From contig CP066886.1 of the NCBI GenBank assembly GCA_016745315.1, forward strand, positions 1,209,501 to 1,273,500: a stretch of 64,000 nucleotides of DNA. Reading direction: 5' to 3'. Below the pieces are notes generated by a model. It saw only the letters and a list, made by a program, of their open reading frames with translations, was not told the DNA's origin and did no database searches. Both the position numbers and the translations under genes were made by a program. The DNA is from Arthrospira sp. PCC 9108 (GTDB lineage: Bacteria > Cyanobacteriota > Cyanobacteriia > Cyanobacteriales > Microcoleaceae). This document shows positions 56,298 through 64,000 of the stretch, piece after piece (positions within the stretch are counted from its first letter, which is position 1; every line of letters begins with the position of its first letter).

Positions 56298-59200
56298 CTA
56301 CGAGACGATAGAGGATGAGTAAAACCCCCCAATCAACACCAAGGGGAAAGCCACCAGACCCCCGACAAAACACAGCATCAGATGAAGTTTACCCCGTTCG
56401 GAGAATTTTACCAGTTTTTTCAGCCAATTAGGAATGGGGTAAGCATCAAGGGGTAAATTCAGTTCTTGATAAATTTCTATGGCTTGCTGTGAGGCGGCAA
56501 ACCCCTCTTGGTAGCGTCCTAGGGCCTTGTAAGCGTTGCCTAAACCGATTAAAGAATTGGCTTCACCCCGTCGGTCGCCGATGTCCTGTGCGATTTCCAG
56601 AGATTGTTGGTAAAAGGCGATCGCCTCTGGGTAGCGTCCTAGGGAATAGTAAGCATTGCCTAAATTGTTTAAAGAAGCGGCTTCACCCTGTCGGTCGCCG
56701 ATGTCCCGTTTAATTTCCAGAGATTGTTGGTGAAAGGCGATCGCCTCTTGGTAGCGTCCTAGGGCATTGTAAGCGTTGCCTAAATTGTTTAAAGAAGCGG
56801 CTTCACCCTGTCGGTCGCCGATGTCCCGTGCGATTTCCAGAGATTGTTGGCAAAAGGCGATCGCCTCTTGGTAGCGTCCTAGGGCATTGTAAGTGTTGCC
56901 TAAACCGATTAAAGAATTGGCTTCACCCTGTCGGTCGCCGATGTCCCGTTTAATTTCCAGAGATTGTTGGTGAAAGGCGATCGCCTCTTGGTAGCGTCCT
57001 AGGGAATAGTAAGCACTGCCTAAATTGTTTAAAGAAGCGGCTTCATTCTTTCGGTCGCCGATGTCCCGTTTAATTTCCAGAGATTGTTGGTGAAAGGCGA
57101 TCGCCTCTTGGTAGCGTCCTAGGGCCTTGTAAGCGTTGCCTAAACCGATTAAAGAATTGGCTTCACCCCGTCGGTCGCCGATGTCCCGTGCGATTTCCAG
57201 AGATTGTTGGCAAAAGGCGATCGCCTCTGGGTAGCGTCCTAGGGAATAGTAAGCATTGCCTAAACCGATTAAAGAATTGGCTTCACCCCGTCGGTCGCCG
57301 ATGTCCCGTGCGATTTCCAGAGATTGTTGGTGAAAGGCGATCGCCTCTTGGTAGCGTCCTAGGGAATGGTAAGTGTTGCCCAAATTGCCTAAAGAAGTGG
57401 CTTCATTCTTTTGATCGCCGATGTCCCGTGCGATTTCCAGAGATTGTTGGTAAAAGGCGATCGCCTCTGGGTAGCGTCCTAGGGAATAGTAAGCACTGCC
57501 TAAATTGCCCAAAGAAGTGGCTTCACCCTGTCGGTCGCCGATGTCCCGTTTAATTTCCAGAGATTGTTGGTGAAAGGCGATCGCCTCTTGGTAGCGTCCT
57601 AGGGAATGGTAAGTGTTGCCCAAATTGCCTAAAGAAGTGGCTTCATTCTTTTGATCGCCGATGTCCCGTGCGATTTCCAGAGATTGTTGGTAAAAGGCGA
57701 TCGCCTCTGGGTAGCGTCCTAGGGAATAGTAAGCATTGCCTAAATTGTTTAAAGAAGCGGCTTCATTCTTTCGGTCGCCGATGTCCCGTGCGATTTCCAG
57801 AGATTTTTGGTAAAAGGCGATCGCCTCTTGGTAGCGTCCTAGGGCATTGTAAGTGTTGCCTAACGAAGTTAAACAGGCCCCATATCGCCAATCGTCTCGA
57901 CGGGGCAGATTTTCGACTAATTGCTGGTAGAGTTCTGCAAGGAGTTCATTATTACCCTGTAAACTCAGGAAGTCAGCGACATCACCCCCATTCCGAATGA
58001 CATCAAACGCCGCCTCATACTCTCCCAACTCACAGCGATGATAAAACACCTCCAAATATTCCCGCACATCCTCCACTGTCTGCCACTCCGCCCGAGGCTT
58101 CATACCACTCATATAAAACTCGATCGCCTGTAAATGCGCCTCCCACAAATCCCCCAAGCGAAACTTGAGATACTCCGCAATAAAAGGGAGGAATCGATAC
58201 CCCTGAGCCTCTGCCAGTAAAAACCCCCGTTTCGCCAACCCCCGCAACTCAGAATGAGCCACCGTCTCCCCAATCATGGCACTGGCCACCGTCCCATCAA
58301 AGGCTTGACGCAACACCACCAACGACAGCAACAGCCGCCGCCATTTCTCCGACAAGCCGTTAAAATTCGCATCCAACACCGCCACCAACTGCACCACCTC
58401 CTGACGGTGGTATCCCCTTAACCGCGACATCAACAGCCCCACATCCGCAATTCCCAACCCCGCCAACTGCCCAATCGTCGCCTCATCCCCCAACTCATCA
58501 TGCAGCAACCCCGCCACCAGTTTCAGCATCAGGGGATGTCCATTCACCTGGTTAACAAACTCCTGCAATTCCGCCTCGGTTCCCCCCACCGCCAACTCCC
58601 GCAACAGTTGCGCCCCCTCCCTCGCTGAGAGTCCCCCTAGGGCTAATTCTGTGGGGTTCTCCTGCACCAACTTAGGCGCAACTTGAGTCGTCACCAGAAT
58701 TTCCGTCTGATGACAGGCCCCCAGCCACCGCTGCAAAAAGTCTTGATAGGCTTCATCTTGCAATACCGACTCCAAATTATCCAACACCAGCAAAAAGCGC
58801 CGCCGTTGCAGACAATGAACCAAGACATTGGTTAAGCGAGTCTCTGGGATTTGTTCCAACTCCTGGGGGAGAGTTTGCCCAACTCCTGCAATATCCCGCG
58901 AGCCACAAGGGAATAACTCGGACGCTGTCCCAAATCCAGCCACAATTTATCCTCAAAATCCGTCCGCTCCCGAAACAACTTCGCCGCCAGGGTAGATTTG
59001 CCCATCCCCGGCAATCCCACAATCACCCCCAGTTTCGTATTCTCATCATCCAGCCAACGGTTAACTTGGCTCAATTCCTCTTCCCGTCCCTGCCAATTCG
59101 TCACCTTGGGCGGGTTGGTATCCAAGCTGAAGGAAATAGCTTGAATCCCCGATGTATCCCGCTCGAAGAACGCCACAACCCTCTCGAAGCCCGTTTCGAG

Positions 59201-60142
59201 CGTTTCTTGTAACTGTTGATTCTGTTGGCTGAGATTGCCCAATCCTTCCCTGAGCGTTTCCTGCACACTCTGTAATTCCTGTTGCAACTCAGCCCGCATC
59301 TCGTCAATTTTCCCCTGAGTGATGCCCAACTCCTGCAACACCTCCCCAAAGCCAGACTGAATCTGGTTTCCCAACTCCTGGAACCGTTGCGAATCGGTCT
59401 CTAACTCCTGTCGCAGTCGCGTCACCGCCGCTAATTCTGCCTGTAAGTCCTGTATCTGGGTTTGGGAACTGGTGTTGAGCAACTCCTCCAAAATCCCCTG
59501 CATTTCCCCCAGCAGGGAGAGCGTCAAGCCAGCGAAAGCCCGTCCCCCTTCTTCAAAATCCCCTTTCAACACTTCCCGCAAGGCGAAAGCAAACTTCTCT
59601 CGCAACTGGGTCGCCACTTCCTGCACGACATTTTCGGGCAATTCCACCTTAGCCCCCGGACAGAGCCAATGTTTCAGTAATATCTGCCAATCCTCTGCGC
59701 TCAAGACGGTTTGAGCGACATACTCCCGCGTACCCCCTCGAAATAGCTCTGTAAGCTCCGTTTCTTGGATTGGGTTAAAATTAACCTTTTTCCCCTTTTT
59801 TAAGGCTTCCGCGACTTCCTGCCAGGCTTTGAGGGTATATTTAGCCAGGGCTGCTAGTTTTTTAGTGGAGTGGGGATAGGTTCCGGCTTCGGCGATGCTT
59901 TTGATAATCAGGGAGATAGCCAACCCGGTCGCCTGGGTTAAATCATGGTTGCCTAATTTGTCTTGACTCCCTTTCAGGCGAACAGCAATATGCTTGAGGT
60001 GTTGGGGAACCATATCATTGGCGACAATGCCCCCAGCCACGGAGGTGGCGATCGCTCCTAGGGAGCCACCGCACACCGTCCCACCCACCAATACGGCAGT
60101 CGCGATCAATAATCGATGCTGAGGCTTAGTGAGAATATCCAC
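56298..60142 (-). pseudogene. NB-ARC-like STAND NTPase with 12 TPRs, single-base frameshift
   Basis: From ATG 60142: a Gly-rich hydrophobic segment (VLVGGTVCGGSLGAIATSV), a helical domain with long coiled coil, and a STAND NTPase with Walker A GLPGMGKST (near residue 378). The first frame ends at 58832 after GKLSPRSW. The second resumes PQELEQIPETRLTNVLVHCL with Walker B LLVLDNLE. The frames fuse as GKLSPQELEQ if the five-G run at 58865-58869 had six. Winged-helix-like and arm regions follow, then twelve 40-residue TPRs and a final TM (FVGGLVAFPLVLIGGFY). Total 1281 residues if corrected. STAND proteins often sense invaders; that role is inference. Confidence 0.8.
56460..57880 (-). repeat. 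twelve 120-bp TPR-coding repeats
   Basis: Near-identical 120-base units (LGNAYYSLGRYPEAIAFYQQ pattern), most carrying GCGATCGC at the same place. Variation is confined to a few mixed positions (YS/NA/KA/HS; YQ/HQ/CQ; EIA/EIK) arranged mosaically, as expected from recombination between units. Confidence 0.85.
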
Positions 60143-60283
60143 TGCTCTCTACTGGTCAATGGCGGGTTTTTGGGGGGATTCTCACTGATTATACACTATA
60201 AATCACAGTTGGGGACTCAACGGCGATCGCATCCAAACTATCAGCCCTTTTGTGAGAATTTACCTCTCCCAGAGCCAGAGGGT

Positions 60284-61537
60284 TTACATTATTTGCCCTC
60301 TCAATAAATCAACGGCTTCTTGATATTGGGGGTCGGCTTCCGTGGCTAATTGCGATCGCATTAAATTAGGACTTTTCACAATGCGATCGGGCATAATTCC
60401 TTGTTTGTTAATATCAGTATGGTTAGGGGTTTCATAATGAGCCACTGTCACCGCCAACCCCGCACCATCAGACAAATCAAACAGGGATTGAATTAAGCCT
60501 TTCCCAAAGGTTTTTTCACCCACCAATAAAGCCCGGTGGTTATCCTGAAGCGCACCCGCCAGAATTTCGCTGGCGCTGGCTGTACCACCATTAACTAATA
60601 CCACTAACGGCGCATCAGTTAAAGCCGATCGCGTCGAATCAAAACCTCCTAAAGACCCTCGCCTATCTACAGTATAAACTATCGCCCCTTGATTTAACCA
60701 CAACCGAGCAATTTCTACCCCCGACTGTAGCAGTCCACCCGGGTTATTTCGCAAATCCAAAATAAAACCCTGAGCCCCAGCATTGATTAGGTTATTAATC
60801 CCATTAGTCACCTCACTGGTCGCATTGGCGCTAAACTGTCGCAAGCGCAGATAACCAAAAGCTAAATTATCCTCCGTTTTTCTCAGTTCGTAAACCACCG
60901 GATTTAGTGTAATGTGGTCTCGTAATAATTTGAAATCCTTAGTTGACTGATTTTCCGCAGATTTTACAGTTAAAACTACCTGAGTTCCAGGGTTGCCTCG
61001 CATCTTCGCCGCCGCCTCATCCAAGGTCATCTTATCAGTCGAAAAACCATCAATTTTCAGAATGCGATCGCGCGGCTTAATTCCCGCATCATCAGCCGGA
61101 GAACCATCAAGGGGAGTCACCACCACCAGCGCCCCCGTCTCAGCCTCCTTAGCAATTTGTAACCCCACTCCCGTCAATTCTCCAGAGGTACTAACTCGCA
61201 GACTCCGATATTGTTCCGGTCTCAACAACCTGGTAAACGGATCATCAAGACTCGCCAACATTTCCTCAATAGCCAGATAAGTTTCCTCCCGATTTCTGAG
61301 AGGTTTCTTAATTTGTTTTTCCCGCAATAACCACCAATTTTGATGATTAAAACTCTCATCAACATAGGCGCGGTTCACAATACCCCAACTCTCGCTCAGA
61401 AGTTTCTGTTCATCCGTCAGCGCCCAAGCCGGTTGCACAACTACTCCCCAAACTAGGATAATCGGTAGCAAGGCGGCGAGGACACAAGAAACCAATCGTC
61501 TCGGCATAATAGCAAATTTTATGTTCTTTTCCAACAT
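60284..61537 (-). CDS. carboxyl-terminal processing protease (S41, PDZ)
   Basis: 417 residues with an N-terminal signal (MPRRLVSCVLAALLPIILVW). PDZ domain: GELTGVGLQIAKE, PADDAGIKPRDRILKIDG. The S41 Ser/Lys dyad is in GGTASASEIL (near 320) and GEKTFGKGLIQS (near 346). In cyanobacteria CtpA matures the photosystem II D1 protein; which Ctp paralogue this is cannot be decided by eye. The 3' end is duplicated at 55884. Start ATG 61537 or ATG 61507. Confidence 0.93.
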   Translation of the reverse strand: MLEKNIKFAIMPRRLVSCVLAALLPIILVWGVVVQPAWALTDEQKLLSESWGIVNRAYVDESFNHQNWWLLREKQIKKPLRNREETYLAIEEMLASLDDPFTRLLRPEQYRSLRVSTSGELTGVGLQIAKEAETGALVVVTPLDGSPADDAGIKPRDRILKIDGFSTDKMTLDEAAAKMRGNPGTQVVLTVKSAENQSTKDFKLLRDHITLNPVVYELRKTEDNLAFGYLRLRQFSANATSEVTNGINNLINAGAQGFILDLRNNPGGLLQSGVEIARLWLNQGAIVYTVDRRGSLGGFDSTRSALTDAPLVVLVNGGTASASEILAGALQDNHRALLVGEKTFGKGLIQSLFDLSDGAGLAVTVAHYETPNHTDINKQGIMPDRIVKSPNLMRSQLATEADPQYQEAVDLLRGQIM

Positions 61538-61635
61538 TGATGATGAGATGTTATCAATTTTAGCAAATCTAAATGATCCGAAACTCCGCCATATATGGCT
61601 ATAATTGTTTCAGGCTTGGTAGGCTAACCCCCCCC

Positions 61636-62628
61636 ATGGAGGAACTGACATTGACTGTAACTTCTCTTGAAAACCAAAACAAGTCCCCGATCCAGTTTAC
61701 CTTTCGATGGGCGGGGAATGGGCGATGGCTATCACTATTGCTCCTGGGAGGATACTTAACCTTAACATCCCCACTCGCCCAAGCACAACAGCAACGCTAC
61801 GGGGTCTATGTCTCAGGGGATAATCCCCTCCTGCTGGAAATAGTCCAACAGGTACAACCAGGAGCCATAATCAAAAGATATGGCGATCGCATTGTAATTG
61901 ATGCCGGCATTTATTTCAATCAGACCCAAGCCCAACAACTCGTATCAAGTCTCAGACAAAGGGGAGTTCAAGCCCAAATTACCGATTTCCGCAATACTCC
62001 CGAATTTCAGAACTCCATAAATGTCAGCCCCCTGGTAGTTCCCCCACAACGAGGGTCAACCCCACCCATTCAAACCAATATTAGACTAAATACTATTCGC
62101 CCCACCACTGACCTAGGACTTTATCAAGTCTATATCAGACCTGGTGCAGCATCCCTAGACCAAGTGCGACAGGTATCCCCCAATGCACAAATTGTTCAAT
62201 ATCAGGGTGTCCCCGTAATTCAAGCCGGTAGTTTTGTCAACTTGTCCAACGCTGAACAACTCCTCAGTCAACTAATTCTCAGACGCATTCGAGGAGAAGT
62301 CGTCGCCTCTCGCGGACAATTGGAAATTTTACTCGGTTTACCCACTCAGACCCCTACTCCTATTCCCGCAGCGTCAGGTATTAACCTGGGACTAAGTGAT
62401 ACTGATGGCTATTTTGTATTAATTCCCACACCAGCCGCAGAACTATCTAGGACCGCTGAAAATGCCATCGCTTTAGGTGTACCTCAAAACAGCATTATCA
62501 TTCGTGACCACTTCGCTGACCCCTTGGTAGCCGTTGGACCTTTTGCTGATTTGGGACTCGCCCAAGAATGGGAAAATTATCTCACAGATTCGGGAATTGG
62601 CTCCGCTCAAATATATTTTGGCAGATAG
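61636..62628 (+). CDS. secreted SPOR-like repeat protein
   Basis: About 330 residues from ATG 61636 (the frame extends to 61573). A hydrophobic segment (WLSLLLLGGYLTLTSPLAQA) acts as signal. The mature part has three related units of the type YGVYVSGDNPLLLEIVQQV, YQVYIRPGAASLDQVRQV, YFVLIPTPAAELSRTAENA. Each is followed by an AGxFxNxxxAxxLxxxL strand-helix, resembling SPOR-type peptidoglycan-binding folds. Function unassigned. Confidence 0.7.
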   Translation: MEELTLTVTSLENQNKSPIQFTFRWAGNGRWLSLLLLGGYLTLTSPLAQAQQQRYGVYVSGDNPLLLEIVQQVQPGAIIKRYGDRIVIDAGIYFNQTQAQQLVSSLRQRGVQAQITDFRNTPEFQNSINVSPLVVPPQRGSTPPIQTNIRLNTIRPTTDLGLYQVYIRPGAASLDQVRQVSPNAQIVQYQGVPVIQAGSFVNLSNAEQLLSQLILRRIRGEVVASRGQLEILLGLPTQTPTPIPAASGINLGLSDTDGYFVLIPTPAAELSRTAENAIALGVPQNSIIIRDHFADPLVAVGPFADLGLAQEWENYLTDSGIGSAQIYFGR

Positions 62629-62654
62629 TCCCATTACTGTTACCATGATTAACA

Positions 62655-64000
62655 ATGGCAGGCACTCCTAATCATTTTCAACTTATCCAACAGTTCGCTG
62701 TGACCGCAGCCCAAATGCAAGCCATAGAAACTCGCATTTTTGACGCAGGAATGCCGGTGGCAGCTTTGATGGAAAAGGTCGCCCTCAATATTACCCGCCG
62801 CCTATTGTCGATTGTACACTCTGAGCATACCAGCACACCAATCAAGTTAATTGGGGTTTTGGTGGGACCGGGGCATAATGGGGGTGATGCTTTGGTGGTG
62901 GCGCGGGAATTATACTATCGCGGTTATGGGGTTCTGTTATATTCTCCCTTCAGCCAACACAAGCCACTCACCGCCGATCATCTTCGATATGCTGCTAGTC
63001 TCGGTATTCAAACTGTAGAGGCGATCGCCCAATTAGCACATTGTGATCTAATTATCGATGGGATGTTTGGCTTTGGCTTAGAACGTCCTATCCAGGGGGA
63101 TATAGCACAAATAGTCGAAACTGTCAATAGTTGGCATCAGCCCGTTTTTAGCATTGATATCCCATCAGGTATCCATACTGACACAGGATTAGTCCTCGGA
63201 AAAGCTATTAAGGCAACAAAAACTTTCTGTTTGGGGTTATGGAAATTAGCCTTTTTGCAGGAACAAGCCCTACCATGGTTGGGAACTTCCGAGTTAATTG
63301 ATTTTGATATCCCTTTAACTGATATTCATGCCGTCCTGGGGGTGTCTCCCCCACTACAGCGACTAACTCCCCAATGGGCGATATCTCATTTACCTATCCC
63401 CCTCCCCCAAAATACCCATAAATATAAACAGGGGCATTTATTAATTATTGCCGGTTCCCGTCGTTATACCGGGGCGGCGCTATTGTCAGGCTTGGGGGCG
63501 CGAGCTAGTGGCGTGGGAATGCTATCAATAGCTGTCCCGGAGTCTATCAAGCCTCTGTTGAGTTTTCAACTACCCGAAGCCTTGATTATCGGTTGTCCAG
63601 AAACCGAGCTGGGTGCGATCGCCTCTATTGCTGATCATATAAACTTGGATAGTTATGATGCGATCGCCTGTGGTCCAGGTTTAACCCCTGAGAATGTCTC
63701 CCTCATTCAGACAGTATTAAATAGCCATAGACCCCTAGTCCTAGACGCTGATGGCCTGAACCTGTTAGCCCAACTAGACCCCGTGACTACCCTATCTAAC
63801 CGTCAGGCTGCCACCATTCTCACCCCCCACCGTGGAGAGTTTAAACGCCTGTTTCCCCAACTAAATGATAAATCACATAGCTCTATGGAAGGGAGTAGGG
63901 CAGCAGCCCGTTTAACTGGCGCTGTGGTCATTTTAAAGGGTGCGAGAACCTGCATTGCTACTCCCCAGTCAGTAATCATTAACCCAGAAAGTAGCCCCGC
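62655..64000 (+). CDS. nnr: bifunctional NAD(P)H-hydrate epimerase/dehydratase (cut by window end)
   Basis: Repairs hydrated NAD(P)H. From ATG 62655 the YjeF N-terminal epimerase domain has VGPGHNGGDALVVAREL, LIIDGMFGFGLER and SIDIPSGIHTDTG. The C-terminal ADP-dependent dehydratase domain begins at YKQGHLLIIAGSRRYTGAALLSG, with AIACGPGL, LVLDADGLNLLA and LTPHRGEFKRLF. The last part runs past base 64000, so the stop is not seen. It starts 26 bases after the SPOR-like gene. Confidence 0.95.
   Translation, partial: MAGTPNHFQLIQQFAVTAAQMQAIETRIFDAGMPVAALMEKVALNITRRLLSIVHSEHTSTPIKLIGVLVGPGHNGGDALVVARELYYRGYGVLLYSPFSQHKPLTADHLRYAASLGIQTVEAIAQLAHCDLIIDGMFGFGLERPIQGDIAQIVETVNSWHQPVFSIDIPSGIHTDTGLVLGKAIKATKTFCLGLWKLAFLQEQALPWLGTSELIDFDIPLTDIHAVLGVSPPLQRLTPQWAISHLPIPLPQNTHKYKQGHLLIIAGSRRYTGAALLSGLGARASGVGMLSIAVPESIKPLLSFQLPEALIIGCPETELGAIASIADHINLDSYDAIACGPGLTPENVSLIQTVLNSHRPLVLDADGLNLLAQLDPVTTLSNRQAATILTPHRGEFKRLFPQLNDKSHSSMEGSRAAARLTGAVVILKGARTCIATPQSVIINPESSP

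Noticed and set aside
56489..58000. Plus-strand frames with repeated SPLGSVLGN blocks across the TPR region
   Set aside because: Shadow of the minus-strand TPR repeats; the TPR frame has clear family motifs and the shadow has none.

Overview
The window is chromosomal DNA from a cyanobacterium. The octamer GCGATCGC (HIP1) is scattered through nearly every gene. The gene content is cyanobacterial: NtcA, a Ycf20/DUF565 protein, DUF3084 and DUF760 proteins, thylakoid-type pentapeptide proteins, MenD and a cyanobacterial-type PutA. The mix of HEARO/IscB elements, DUF4351 (Rpn-like) genes and NB-ARC/TPR genes suggests a filamentous oscillatorialean such as Arthrospira/Limnospira. That genus call is inference from memory of those genomes, not a search.

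Layout. 1-8.6 kb: housekeeping genes (histidine kinase fragment, MFS exporter, RecJ, M3 oligopeptidase, pentapeptide protein, PlsC acyltransferase). 8.5-13.9 kb: tandem array of four complete and two 5'-truncated copies of a DUF4351/PD-(D/E)XK gene; the repeated unit carries the last ~78 bases of plsC. 13.9-36.9 kb: mostly core metabolism (M1 aminopeptidase, aminotransferase, acylphosphatase, PutA, TrpD2-like, LysR regulator, MenD, glycerate kinase, anion transporter, QueA, L32). 37-38.8 kb: an AAA ATPase followed by a DUF4276/TOPRIM-like gene with an in-frame stop. 38.9-44.3 kb: chemoreceptor, hydrolase, RibD-like and FemAB-like genes. 44.4-50.1 kb: a HEARO/omega-RNA + IscB element interrupts a secreted trypsin-TPR gene. 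Just downstream is a second ATPase/TOPRIM pair (nuclease gene broken), bracketed by a duplication of the TPR gene's 3' end. 50.5-55.7 kb: DUF760, YqgF-like, DUF3084, NtcA, FabI, HisB. 55.9-60.1 kb: an NB-ARC-like (STAND) NTPase with twelve near-identical TPRs, bracketed by the ctp protease gene and a duplicate of that gene's 3' end. 60.3-64 kb: Ctp protease, a SPOR-like secreted protein, and Nnr running off the window.

Three themes stand out. First, the IscB element is a complete-looking RNA-guided nuclease locus: all nuclease motifs, an upstream structured RNA region, and matching end hairpins whose stems differ by compensatory changes. Second, three accessory loci (DUF4351 array, ATPase/TOPRIM pair, STAND gene) each lie next to a duplicated 3' end of the adjacent host gene, which hints at a common way of gaining or amplifying cargo. 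Third, five otherwise normal genes (putA, a LysR gene, menD, glycerate kinase, STAND) are broken by what looks like one missing base in a G/C run, and a RibD-like gene by one extra base in an A or C run. This pattern fits homopolymer sequencing error at least as well as real decay, so those genes should not be assumed dead.
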